Made by a program: the position numbers and the translations under genes
Notes under the pieces: model-generated
The model's database searches: none
What the model saw: only the letters and a program-made list of their open reading frames with translations
What the model was told of the DNA's origin: nothing
Assembly (NCBI GenBank): GCA_022266195.1
Contig: WHVY01000001.1
Coordinates: forward strand, 16,554,001 to 16,618,000
Source of the DNA: Tetranychus cinnabarinus
Lineage: Eukaryota > Arthropoda > Arachnida > Trombidiformes > Tetranychidae
DNA length: 64,000 nt
Reading direction: 5' to 3'
In this document: piece by piece, positions 1 to 12,613 of the stretch
How the letters are laid out: the number at the start of each line of letters is the position of its first letter
How positions within the stretch are numbered: the first letter of the stretch is position 1

Positions 1-3000
1 CATTGAGTCAAGGTTAGACTTTATTTAAATTAAATTATTGGGCAAGGTTGAAATTAACAATCGACCATTAACTATGTTGACTTATCAATTGGATTTCAAG
101 TTTAGAACAGGTTTAACAATTGTTTTGTCAATCATAACAATTTGCATGTAACCACTTACCCTGTTTACCTGTTAATTAAGACTCTGGTTAAACTAATTTT
201 CACTGTTGTTCAACTGTCAATTGTAATTACACTTTCCGTTTGACAATTGACATGTGTTGACTAATTGTATTTCAATGCATTTTCACTTCATCACAACCAA
301 ATTAGATTAACATTGAAAAATTAATAAGTAGACAATCGATAAGTAAAAATGGCAAACAACCTTTTTTCTGGTTCAATTTGGGTTATTTTGGGTTTTTTTG
401 TCAGCGACTTCCCTTTTACTCATAAAATCAAACATAAACATGTAGTATTAATCAGATTGACCATTCTAGCTGTTCAACAATTAACAATACAATCGTGTCC
501 ATCTATTTGATCAGCCCTGGTAATTGGATGGATTGACAGTTCTATAAAAAAATATCTACAATCAACAATGAAATGACAACAATTAATGAACTGCAAACAT
601 CTAAACAAAGGTAAAGATACTCTAATTGGAAGCAACTTGGATAAGGTTAATATCCCAAGGAATCAAGAGATTTAATTGTGAAACAATTTAACGATTAGAG
701 TTTATGTTTCCAATAATCAGTCAATTAAAGGTCAGTATCATTGACTTGGTCGACTATGAAATCATTTAATAGATTTACGGTTGAAAGGATGATTGTTCAA
801 CAATTAACAAAGGCTTCAATTATTTCATTCGGAGAGTTCATTTGGATTGTATTTTCACTAGTTGGAAACAATCAACGGAATTATTTAGCAATTAAAATTA
901 TTAACTATGAAGGAAGAGCAATCAACATGAAAATCAAATGCAACTTGAAGCATTGATAAACATTGATATTAAACATTAAAAATCAAAAAAGCGTCCATTA
1001 GTCAATTATTGAGAGCATTTGTGGTTGATTTACAATCAACTGTAGTCTTGATTGTCTTAATTAGCTCAATTTGTTTTACTTTTACATGTAAAGCACTTTG
1101 TTAATCACAAATTGTCGTTATGAACAAAATAATTGATCATAATCTACTTTTACAATTTCGAGTGTTCGCTTTCACTTGAAATCATTTGAAATAAAACAAT
1201 TTACATTAAACATGATTTGCTTGATTACTGATTGTAGATTTGGAAATTTTTGTTTTTCAAAATTTGAACAATAATTATACATTCGTTAGATTGATTAATC
1301 AGCTAATTACGGGTTCTTAAAAGGGTAATTTGGATCCGTCTAAACAAAACCAACACAGCTTCAGATTGAAGAGGTAAAAGTGAAGTTTGCTGTAAATCCA
1401 ATTATACTTTAGATAGCTGACTCCTCTCTAGTCGTGTAAATTAAATAATGATAATTGTAATTGTAATTGACTTATAATTTGAATTGAGTGAAAAAACAAA
1501 ACAAATTAGTATGCTTTTTGTTTGATTTTGAAGCGAAAAACGAAAGACGTCAAGTTGAATCTTGCTCTGGTATGATGTCTATATTATCCAGCTATAACGG
1601 CGTTCCAATTGAATTAAAACAATAATATTACGACCTTGAAGGTTAATGATGATGATGCTGATGATTGTATAAAAATTGTCAAAAATCAATTTATGATAAT
1701 ACAATAATGCTTATTTACCAATAATAGGAAAAAATATATAAACTTTGATGACATTGATGCACGGTTAGATGAGTAAAGAGTTGCCTTTTTCTTGGTATCC
1801 ACTGAGAAAGCTTTTCAGGTTAATTTCGCTTTTTTGTGTCGAGTGTTATTATTGTCTTTAACCAATTGTTTGCTCATGTTTCAGATGTTGGAATCACTAT
1901 TTCCTGACGATCAATTCCAATGGAACTCCATAACGCAATTATCATTTTAAAGCCAAAATCCAAAAGGTGAAATGGTCATCAAAACCAGGATTGCTAGCAT
2001 TTTGTTTCACTTGCCAAGATTATTGTGTCCAGGAAATCTGATGTAAATGTTAGATGAAATTCACTGTTGCCAACTGCGTTTTTTTATCTTGTCATTGTTA
2101 AAAATAAACCATTTTTTCAGGTAAAGAAACCAAACCTCCAATAAGGTTACATGGAGAGCAAACACCATTATGAGGAAAGAATGAGTACGTCATTTAGTCA
2201 CTGAAACCACGTTATAACTGGATAATGTAACTTAAATGTAAAAATGGCGTTAGACTTTTGATTGTATTTTTGAAAGAAGAAACAAAAAATAAAAAAATTA
2301 CTTCTGAAAAGCATTGATTATTCATATTATTTATTAATTATAATATAATTAGTTAAAAAATTGTAAATAATAAACACCAAAAGATATTTGGTGGGAAAAT
2401 GCTGTTGAAAAGATTGCTTCTAGCACCGACTGTTGGTTGGGAAACAAACCAAAAATCGGCTCAAAATTAAATTAAAAATCCAATCATTAAGGAATACAAT
2501 CATTCCCTTCATAAGAAAACCTTTAAATAGCAAATTAGACTTATTTTAGTGCTGATCATAGAGTTTTGTCTTGATTTTGTCGGGTTATGTAGGAATTCGG
2601 TTATGAGACACTAGAATTCGAACACAAAAAGTCTGATTTTCGAGTTAAAAGGTACGACTTTAAGGGTTTATATGAGCATAATCAAGGAATGCATATGCAA
2701 TTGTTGAGTCTTTTTATAATCCTCTACACATTGGTTCTAAATGATTAACTCCGATTGAAAAGAGCTTTGACCTACTAGGACTTATTTGGGATGCTCTGAA
2801 ATACTCTTGGAATCATTGGTATACTTACATAAAGTCCAATTTATAAAAGTCACAGCAAAAAAGCAATCGAAGTTATTGCTATCCTTAGTGAAAAATTTCG
2901 AGATAAACAGTTTATGATAGAAGCGCGTTTAAATTCTAGTCTCCGAAAGCTTTTGTACACTTTTGGCTGATGACTTTAAAAATGTAACTCCCAATTTTCA

Positions 3001-3063
3001 TAAAATGATGAGCTTATTGTCCCAAGTAAAATTTTTTGTTGTAAGATATTTTATTAACAAGGA
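1..3063. other. Gene-poor flank, no supported gene
   Basis: I see no convincing coding exon here. The only frames are short (for example about 70 codons at 741-956) and have no recognisable family content. A stretch near 2610-2680 weakly resembles the degenerate repeats between the receptor genes further right. Short splice-like pieces near 1780-2260 could be small exons of an unseen gene, but no frame joins them convincingly. Confidence 0.5.
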
Positions 3064-4419
3064 TCAATTTGTGACTCTTGGTACGGACATTACGATAAGT
3101 AACATATGAGCACCAAGCTCAAGCAAAGTCTGTAACGAAATAAGAAGAAATTATTTCAGAATAACTTGTGAAACTGTTATATTTACCAATAATAAGCTTG
3201 ATGAATTGAATCTGAAAAAATGGAAACAACGGAATCCCATTGGATAGACTTCCATCATGAACAAAGCTTCTTCCAGTTTAATCTTAAGAGCTGGTTTTAT
3301 GATAGATCGAGTCAACAGTTTATGGATATTATTACGAACCAATTGATCCTGGAACATTGAAAATTCGTTTAGTTCGAAAATAATTCAAGGTTGAATGATA
3401 ATTAGACTTACCAATCGTTGTAAATAAATAAAGGCCAAAGACATTAAGATTATGTTAAGGGTTAAGTGAAGATTGAAGAATCCAAGAAACAGCATTCTAG
3501 TGGAAAGTGGTGATTCTGGCGCTATGAAGGCTACATAAATGCAAACTAAACTTTCGAGAAATGTTCCTGAATAAAGGACACCAGACAATTTGGACATAAA
3601 TTTGTTAGCTTCGAATGCTTCATTATAGATGTTTAGATAATGTTGAAAAAAAGTTCGCAATTTTGAGTAGTTTACTGTCTTTTTAGTCTTAAGTTGTCTC
3701 AAATATTTTAAGTTCAATTCGAGGGAATAATGCATAATGAAACCATAAGAAATGGCAAGAAAAACTGACATCCTTACCAAATTAAAGGCATAAAAACAAG
3801 CGTACAGCGTGAGTATAGCACTTGGTACATTAGTGATCAAATAAGATGCTTGTTTAGACATAAAAATAGGCGATAGGGCGACAAATGTAGCACTTGGTAT
3901 AATAACACATCGAGTGACAAACCATAAGAAAAGATAGACTCGATTCACTCGCTTTTTGATTACAACCCATCGAGCTTTAACTGGATGTTGAACAAAATAA
4001 TGATGATCTGGAAATGGTTCATTGTAGTTACGAAGCCAATAATATGATTTAACATGAGAGGGATCCCAATGTGCCACATTATAAGCGACATTAATGTAAA
4101 CGAATCCAATGACTCCATAAGCAAGTCCATAGTATCTGGATTCACCATAAAATAGAGACAGATCACCAAATCGTATGGCTGTTGGTATATCTAACCAGTA
4201 AAACCAAGCGACTTTAATTGCATTGATCCAACAGAAGATATCAAATATTAGGTTGATTATTGTTCGAGATTTAACAGGTTCAATGGAGGGAAGATGAAAA
4301 CTGATCAAGTGAAGATGGGTCAAGTCATTTTCCAGGTCATACTCTAGTAGTCTGTTTGGATCTGGAGTCCGGTAACTTTTGGGAATCAACAGATAATTTA
4401 AAAACCGTTTAAAAATCAT
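3064..4419 (-). CDS. Gustatory-receptor-like 7TM protein (copy 1)
   Basis: Putative chemosensory ion-channel receptor of the insect/chelicerate gustatory receptor family, expected in the plasma membrane of sensory neurons. Coding exons on the minus strand are 4419-3412 (336 codons), 3348-3187 (54 codons) and 3129-3064 (21 codons plus stop), all phase 0, joined by GT-AG introns of 63 and 57 bp, giving 411 aa, a typical length for the family. The start is the ATG at 4419 (MIFKRFLNYLL); the open frame reaches further upstream but without an ATG. The protein is strongly hydrophobic with several membrane segments, and the last two exons carry the C-terminal end (FFRFNSSSLLL, then TLLELGAHMLL). It lacks the textbook TYhhhhhQF ending of insect receptors. 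It is the first of three tandem paralogues. The 5' half of exon 1 is almost identical to copy 2, whereas exon 2 is closer to copy 3. The family call rests on overall shape, not on a search. Confidence 0.75.
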
Positions 4420-6800
4420 TTCTAATTGTCGACTTGAACATAGTTCCAAGAATGATGAGAAAATTTCTTATGCAAAGAAAGTATTGATTGTTACTCGAGC
4501 ATAAAACATCAATAAATTGTGCCCTTTTCAATGACTGTTTGGAAGTATATGTGTATTTGACACAATATTACAAGTTAGCGTGCTTTATAATGACCTCAAG
4601 AGATGTTGCAATTAGTTCAAAGCTGCTTCAGATGATTGATCATGAAATTTATTAAAATGCTTTCCAATATTTCTCGAAATACAAAACATAGAAAGTATTA
4701 ATATAATACTTGGTTGGAAACACATTTAAGAATCAAGAACTAAAAAATTAGCTACAATTTTCATATTCTAGAGTCCAAAAGTTGGTGTGCATTTTAGGTC
4801 ACGAAAATACATTAGTATACATCTGTGCAAACTGAAGACTGATAGTGTAATTTGGAATGTATTATTTGCATTAAAAATGGATCTTTTCAAGAAAATGATT
4901 GGGGCTTAAAGCAAACAATTAGTAGCGATCAAAGCATGACCTTTGGATTTCTTGTGACTTACCAACAAGAAATTGACAGTTTCCACAAAGAAATCAAAAC
5001 AGATCAAACTTTTCTCGAGTGATTAGCAATTAATTTACGAATAAAATCGTCTAGTTTCTTCAAAAACTAGCAGACAAACCTAATAAAGTGTGATTTATAT
5101 GATTGTTGTGCTTTTTAAACTCAACCAGCCTTTTCGTTGAAAGAAATGTGTACAGAAGATCTAGCTTTCGAGTTAAGAGTTAAAAATTTGTGGCTTTGAA
5201 GAGACATAAAGATTTTCAATTCATTTAATCTTTTAAAAAATTGCTTAGATGAACAGTTTTCGAGAAAATCGAAGTCGAAGCTGAAACTTCGTTAGCCTTT
5301 TGTATAGCTATTGAACCAGATTTTTTCATCAAAATCATTTCTCAAAGGTAAATTTTGATATTCTACCATAAAATGCATTAATTTTAAGAAATAAAATCTT
5401 CCGTTTCTTGTAAAACAGATCACTTCGATTTTCGTTTAAATGAGACTATTTCTGTGACCGTTCGAGCTAAGAGGCTAAAACTCAATTTTAGTGGATAAAA
5501 ATTATTAGTGCACATCTGGGGTAGAAAACTTTTTTGGATCTTCAACGGTTCTCTTGATATTGGCCATTGGCCTTAAAACTTTGAACTTCGATATCTCAAA
5601 ATTTATAACACCTACAAGCACTATCTTGCAGTAGATAATAGGTCAAGCTTTTCTCCATCGAGTAACATTGCTTCGAGAAAAACATTGCCTCGATTCTTCC
5701 GTAAATATTGCTAACAAAACTAATAAGGTGAATTTTATTTGATTGTTATCTTTGGTTATTCTCATAATTAAACAGTGTTTCGTTTAAAGGAATAAGTTCA
5801 AAAAATCATTCTTTTGAGTTCAGGAATTGTAGAAGTATGAAAATAGAGTCTATGAGCGCTACAAAAAATTTTCTCCGATCAAAACCTTTAGAGAAAATCC
5901 AGGTCAAAGTTGCAACTTCGATAGCCTTTTGTACAGTTAGTTAACCAGATTTTTTCATCAAAATCAGTTTACTTTTTTAACTTTTGATGATCAACCAGAA
6001 AATTCACTTATTTAAGAAATAAAATTTTATGCTTCTTGTAAAATAGATCACTTTGATTTTCGGTTTAAAACTCCCGTTTTCTGTGATCGTAAGATTTAGA
6101 GATCTGAAACTCATTTTTAGACTATGAAAAGTGTTGGTGTACATCAGCAAACAAACAATTTTAGCAAATCATCAACGGTTCTCTTCATTTTGGCCTCTTC
6201 ATCTTAAAACTTTGAACATCGATATTCTAAAAATTGTAGCACCTACAGTCACCATTCTTTCAACAATTGTTAGATTTCATCATGTATTATAGCATAATAA
6301 GGATGAATATCAGAAAAAATCTCATACAATTGCTGTAATAACGAATCCTTACACATTATAAGATTTGTGTTTGAATAGCCTTGATAAACCAAGTATAAAA
6401 TCTCACAGCATAAGTAATGCATTTAACTTTTCTCTGTATATCTCCAATCATCTAATATTTCAATATAACAGCCATAACTAAATTTACCTAAATAAAACTA
6501 ATCAATTGAGTAAGAAAATCTTCCCGTCTTCTAATTGAACTGATCTGTGGCTTGATGTATTGATATATTAATGTTAAAATATTACTACTTTTCACCATTT
6601 ATTGTTGCTGGATTATCTGAGCCATATTTGAACCTAAAAATCAAAAATTGATATTTATTCGCCGTTTGATTGATCTACCCATAATGTAACACAATATGCA
6701 ACAAATTTACGTGAACATTCATATTCACAGAATTGTCGATTGAATAAATGAAAACACAATAATTTAGTAAAGATATTTAACTTTTATTAACAATTATGGA
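4420..6800. repeat. Intergenic spacer with degenerate ~0.6 kb tandem repeat (units A and B)
   Basis: No gene is seen. Two related units lie at roughly 5130-5600 and 5740-6250. Both contain a block like GAGAAAATCGAAGTCGAAGC followed by AGCCTTTTGTA and CCAGATTTTTTCATCAAAAT, then a block like GGTTCTCTTGATATTGGCC. The same blocks recur in the next spacer, so the spacer was duplicated together with the receptor gene. A segment at 4901-5010 also has a counterpart near 9001-9100. A TTTATT (AATAAA on the minus strand) at 6783-6788 fits the poly(A) signal of receptor copy 2. Confidence 0.7.
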
Positions 6801-8169
6801 TTAATTTGTGACTCTCGGTACAGACATTACAATAAGTAACATATGAGCACCAAGTTCAAGCAATGTCTGTAATGGAAGAAATGAAAAAAAAACATTAATT
6901 CTAAATAAATATTGAATATTCTGTCATATTTACCAATAATAAGCTTGATGAATTGAATCTGAAAAAATGGAAACATCGGAATCCCATCGGATAAGCTTCC
7001 ATCATAAACAAAGCCTCATCTAGTTTTATTTTAACTTCTGGCTTCATAACAGATCGCGCTAACAATTTGTGCATATTATTACGAACCAATTGATCCTGTA
7101 ACATAAAAAGTTTGGGTAAATTTGTTAGATAATGATTTAAGGATAAATATAAACGACTTACCAATCGTTGGTAATAAATAAAGGCCAAAGACATAAGGAC
7201 AATGTTAAGAGTCAAGTGAAGATTGGCGAATCCAAGAAACAAAACTCTGGTAAAAATGGGTGATTCTGGTGCTATGAAGGCTACATAAATACAAACTAAA
7301 CTTTCGAGAAATGTTCCTGAATAAAGGACACCAGACAACTTGGACATGAATTTGTTAGCTTCGAATGCTTCATTATAGATGTTTAGATAATGTTGAAAAA
7401 AGGTTCGTAATTGTGAATAATGGACTGTCTTTTTGGTCTTAAGTTTTCTTAAATATTTCAAGTTCAATTCGAGGGAATAATGCATTATGAAACCATAAGA
7501 AATGCCGAGAAATACTGACATCCTCACCAAATTAAAGGCATAAAACCCAGCCCATAAACCCAAAAGGGAACTGGGAATGTTGGTTATATAATCGATTGCT
7601 TGTTCCACGAAGAAAATTGGCGATAAAAAGATTATAGTTGCCGAAGGTATAATGATGAAGCGAGTAACAACCCAAAGGAAAATATAGACTTGATTCATTC
7701 GCTTTTTAATTACAGCCCATCGAGCTTTAACTGGATGTTGAACGAAATAATGATGATCTGGAAAGGGTTCATTGTAATTGCGAAGCCAATAATATGATTT
7801 AACATGAGATGGATCCCAATGTGCCACATTATAAGCGACATTGATGTAAACGAATCCAATGACTCCATAAGCAAGTCCATAGTATCTGGATTCACCATAA
7901 AATAGAGACAGATCACCAAATCGTATGGCTGTTGGTATATCTAACCAGTAAAACCAAGCGACTTTAATTGCATTGATCCAACAGAAGATATCAAATATTA
8001 GGTTGATTATTGTTCGAGATTTAACAGGTTCGATGGAGGGAAGATGAAAACTGATCAAGTGAAGATGGGTCAAGTCATTTTCCAGGTCATACTCTAGTAG
8101 TCTGTTTGGGTCTGGAGTCCGGTAACTTTTGGGAATCAACAGATAATTTAAAACTTGTTTAAAAATCAT
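6801..8169 (-). CDS. Gustatory-receptor-like 7TM protein (copy 2)
   Basis: Paralogue of the 3064-4419 gene, with the same predicted role as a chemosensory receptor channel. Coding exons are 8169-7162, 7095-6934 and 6866-6801 (336, 54 and 21 codons plus stop), all phase 0, encoding 411 aa. The first intron (66 bp) is itself open and a multiple of three, so a naive frame reads straight through it; the conserved GTAAGT donor after the QRL codons and the CAG before GATCAATTG show it is an intron. The start ATG at 8169 (MIFKQVLNYLL) lines up with copy 1. Residues 7 to about 149 are identical or nearly so to copy 1; residues about 150-215 have clearly diverged. Exon 2 (LLARSVMKPEVKIKLDEA) differs from the shared form in copies 1 and 3. 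Family assignment is by architecture and hydrophobic profile. Confidence 0.75.
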
Positions 8170-10788
8170 TTCTTATTGCTTTTCTTGTAAAGGATTTTTA
8201 AGTTATTACGTTGAACAATAGACGAGCTATGCTTGGATTGACTGAATTTTGTTGTGCATTTACTAAGCAAATATTGTTTTGAAAATGAGATATTCATGAA
8301 AATATTGAAACTATACAAATTTATTGCTTTATAATTGATTACTATATCAGCTATCAACTTCTGGAATAATATTTGTTTGCGATTATTCCAGTTGTATCAA
8401 TATTAAACATTTATTTCGACAAATTTCTCTGTTTTTTTGACTTTGCGTGTTCAATAAATACTCTTGAGATGAGTGTCAATTATTACTATTTTATTAAATA
8501 GAATACAAAATTTATTACTTTATTTTGAAAAATGTAATGTTTACTTCAATTCATCATTCAGCATTCAACATACATGCTAAGTAATCGTGATAATTGTCAC
8601 TTAAACGTAAACAAAAAACATATCAATAACAATGGGTCTAAAATTCATCTAAATATGCTAATTAAGGCTGCAGACTACGACTCTGCTTGTTAGTCAATAT
8701 GCGGTTAATGTGCAATCAATGTTTAGTTTCGAGATGCTTTCGTCATTTACCAAATCTTGTGACAATATCTTGAATAAAAATCAGCTTTGGAATTGGTACA
8801 ATAATGTTTAAAACTCAAAAAATTGCAGATTAACCAGACTGCACCCAATCCAGCAAACTCAAAATTTAGATGGTTTAGCTTCGATTGCTTTTTGTACAAC
8901 TATGGGTTGAAATTTGTTCGTTAAACTGGATTTGCTTATGTAACTTTCAATGCATTTTCAGCATTCACATTGCAAATGCAACTTTTCATAGAAAGATTTT
9001 TCGTTGAGGCTTCAGATCCAGCGAAACATTAGTTGAGATCAAGCATGATCTTTCGATTTTGTTGTGACTGATCAACAAGAAATTGACAGTTTTCAATGAG
9101 CAATAAGGAGTAAATGAATCTTCAAGCTTTTCTGGATCAAGACACGATTGTTTTACGGATTAAGTTACCTAGATTCCTTCAAAACTATCAATACAAAGCA
9201 AGATTATTATGATTGCTGTGCTTTTTGAACTCAAGAAGTCTTTTCATCCCAATAAAGTGTACAGAAAATCTGACTTTTAAGTTTAGAGTTAGAACTTTGT
9301 AGATTTGTAAAGACATGAAATGCAGCAATCTATTTAAGTTAGTAAAAAATGTCTCCGATCGAGAGTTTTCGAGAAAATCGAGGTCGAAGCTGCAACTTTC
9401 ATAGCCTTTTGTACAGAGATTGTACCTGATTTTTCCATCAAACTCATTTCTCTAATGTAACTTTGCATGATCAATCAGAAAATGCACTTATTTTGTGCAA
9501 TGAAAATTTTCGTTTCTCGTAAAACAGATCACTTCGGTTTTGGGTTAAACCTGGTTATCTGTGTAACCGCAAGAGCTAAGAAGTTGAAACTCATTTCTAG
9601 ACGATAAAAATTATTGGGTCACATCTGCGATTGAAAACTTTTATTGATTAATCAACGGTTCTCTTGATATTGGCCACTGGCCTTAAAACTTTGAACATCG
9701 ATATCTTAAAAGTTATGGCCCCTAAAGTCACTATTCTAGAGTTGATGATAGGTCAAGATTTGCTGGATCAAATAGCAACTGCATTAAGGTAGACATTGAC
9801 TCGATTCCCTCGTAAATATTGGTAACAAAAATAAGTAGTGAATTTTATTTGATTGTTATCTTTGATTATTCTCATAATTAAACAGTGTCTCGTTCAAAAG
9901 AATGAGTTCAAAAAATCTGTCTTTCGAGTTAAGGATTTGTAATAGGATGAAAATAGAGTCCATTAGTGCTATTAAAAATCTTCTTCGATTACCAGCTTTC
10001 GAGAAAATCGAAGTCGAAGCTGAAACTTCGATAGCCTTTTGTACAGTTAGTGAACCAGATTTTTTCATCAAAATCAGTTTACTTTTCTAACTTTTGATTA
10101 TCAACCAGAAAATACGCTTATTTAAGGAATAAAATATTCGGTTTCTTGTAAAATAGATCACTTCGATTTTCGGTTAAAACTCCCTTTTTCTGTGATCGTA
10201 AAAGTTGGGGATCTCAAACCCATTTTTAGGTGATAAAAGATAGATGATCAAAGAATGATGATTGTAGGCGATTCTATTCTCGAAAATTGTTATCGAAAAG
10301 TTTTAAGGCAAATGGCCAAAATCAAGAGAACTGTTGATAGATTGAAAAAAGTATCCAATCCATTATGTGTACCAACAATTTCCATCCCAAAGTCTCAGCT
10401 TTCTAACTTTTAGGGGCACAGAATGTGGAAGGTTTATCTGAAAATCGAACTGGATTTTCTCGAAAACTTTCAATATGGGGAACTTTTTAATAGCACTTAT
10501 AGACTTTAGCTTTATATGTCTCTACAAACTTATCAAGTCTTATTAGTCAAGTATTAACTTTCAACTCAAATGTTCGCATTTGTCGCTCTTTGGATTTTCT
10601 TCTTCCCTTCCCTTCCCTAGTAAAATTAAATGAATTTTATAAAAAAATACATTGTTTAACAATTTATTTTATTGAGATCAAAGATTAGTTCACAAAACAT
10701 TTCAGTATGAATGATTTGTCAGGTAATGTACGTTTCGGGTTCGATCTAGCAATCCATTAGGTTAACATGCTAGCATTTGGCAATAGAT
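8170..10788. repeat. Second intergenic spacer with repeat units C, D and an inverted unit E
   Basis: No gene is seen. Units at about 9215-9725 and 9840-10240 are diverged copies of the units at 5130-5600 and 5740-6250, with the same internal blocks (GAGAAAATCGAAGTCGAAGC, AGCCTTTTGTACAG, CTCTTGATATTGGCC). From about 10270 to 10580 a further partial copy runs in the opposite direction: ATCAAGAGAACTGTTGAT and GATTTTCTCGAAAACTTTC are reverse complements of blocks in the other units. The unit pair plus the receptor gene behaves as a tandem duplicate of roughly 3.75-4.1 kb. Confidence 0.7.
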
Positions 10789-12607
10789 TCAATGATTTAC
10801 TCTCGGCACAGCTAGTACAATCAGTAACATATGAGCACCAAGTTCAAGTAAAGTCTGTGATAAACCGAGAAAAAAATTAGAAATGCTGGAAAAGAGTTAG
10901 CACATTTTTGTCTTTACCAATAATAAGCTTGATGAATTGAATCTGAAAAAATGGAAACATCGGAATCCCATCGGATAAGATTCCATCATGAACAAAGCTT
11001 CTTCCAGTTTAATCTTGATGGCTGGTTTTATGATGGATCGAGTCAACAGTTTATGGATGTTGTTACGAATCATTTGATCCTAGAAAGTGAAGAGGTCAAA
11101 CAATTAAGGCATGAAAAAACAAATACAGAAGGGATTGCAAAAAATAATGCTTATTGAACTGAATTTGGCATTATTGAAACGCAAGAATAAACATTAAATC
11201 AATAGTTGATAGAAATAACAATTTAAAAAGATAATCTTAAATATGTTGCCAAAAAGTGGCGGTATGGTTGCAACTATGGCGACTAAAGCACATGATACAC
11301 ATTTCTTAAATCACTTTACGTAACAATGACTATTGCTTTTTGTTTTCTTACTAATTAATATTTCAAATCTTAATTTTTAATTTTTTTGATTTTGTTTTTG
11401 TGAGCTAAATTTGTTTATTTAATGGTTCCTCTGACCAGCTATCTTATTGTCTGCCTCAGTTGTTCAAATAAATCAGTTTTTCACTGGTTTGATCTAAGGT
11501 TTACTTTGACAATAAGTGTTAAATAATAATCTCAAGTTGTCATTGACCGTCATTCATGGATATGCTCGTTCATAGATTTTCCTGCAAATATTCTGGATCA
11601 ATACTTACCAATCGTTGTGGATAGATAAAAGTTAATGTAATTATGATTATGTTTAAAGTTACATGAACATTGAGAAGGCCAAGAAAGATTATTCTTGTTG
11701 ATAATGGTGAAGGCGCTATAAAACTTACATACATACAAACCAGGCTTTCGAGAAAAGTTCCAGAATAGAGGACGCCCGTTAATTTGGACATGAACTTATT
11801 AGCTTCATAAGCTTCGTTATAAATGGCCAAATAATGGTGGAAAAAGGTTTGAACTTGAGAATAAGCGATTGTTTTCCTGGTTTGCAGTTTACGGAGATGA
11901 TCAAGATTCAACTCTAGTGAATAGTGCATTATTAGACTGTAAGATATACCTAAGAAGACTGACATTCGTACCAGATTGTAGGCATAAAAACCAGCCCAAC
12001 AAGCCAGGAACGCAGCTGGGACATTGGTTAATAAATCCATCGGATGATCAACCATAAACATTGGCGATAGATAGATGACCGTTGCTGCTGGTAGGACCAA
12101 AAAACGTGTAAATATCCACAAGTAAATGTATACCAAATTAATCAGTTTCCTTACTCTATTCCAGCGAGATCTGTTCAACATGTTAACATAATGGTGGTCA
12201 GACTGAAAGATTTGATTGTAATTACGGAACCAATGGAAACATTTACGCTGAAAGTGGTCAAAGTGGGCGATAAAATAGGTTACATTGATGTATGTGAAAC
12301 CAATGGCATCATAAGCCAGTCCATAATAACGGGATTCACCATAAAACAGGGACAAATCACCAAATCTTTTAGCCATTGGTATATCGATCCAATAAAACCA
12401 GACAACTTTGATTGAATTGATCCAGCAAAAGACATCAAAAATAATGTTAATTACATGTCTGTGTCCAACTTTCTCGATGGATGGAAGCTTAAAATTAATC
12501 AAATGAAGGTTCGTTAAATCATCTTCAAGATCATAATTCAGCAATCTATTTGGATGTTGGTCCACTTTACGAGGTAACAAAAATGTAAACAACTTTTTAA
12601 GAATCAT
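10789..12607 (-). CDS. Gustatory-receptor-like 7TM protein (copy 3)
   Basis: Third tandem member of the receptor cluster. Coding exons are 12607-11609 (333 codons), 11079-10918 (54 codons) and 10854-10789 (21 codons plus stop), all phase 0, encoding 408 aa. The first intron is 529 bp, longer than in copies 1 and 2. The start is taken at the ATG at 12607 (MILKKLFTFLL), which aligns with the other copies; another in-frame ATG lies two codons upstream at 12613. Exon 1 is substantially diverged from copies 1 and 2, with a shorter N-terminal segment (HPNRLLNYDLEDDLTNLHL), yet keeps the same membrane pattern and landmarks such as RFGDLSLFYGESRYYGLAY. Exon 2 is very close to exon 2 of copy 1. Exon 3 ends LIVLAVPRVNH instead of LIVMSVPRVTN. 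It is the oldest-looking copy of the array. Confidence 0.72.
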
Positions 12608-12613
12608 GATCAT

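Noticed and set aside
10731..10760. tRNA B-box-like GGGTTCGATCTAGC
   Set aside because: No cloverleaf or A box at the right distance could be drawn, and the B box is imperfect.
10951..11157. 68-codon plus-strand frame
   Set aside because: It lies antisense over exon 2 of receptor copy 3 and runs into its intron.
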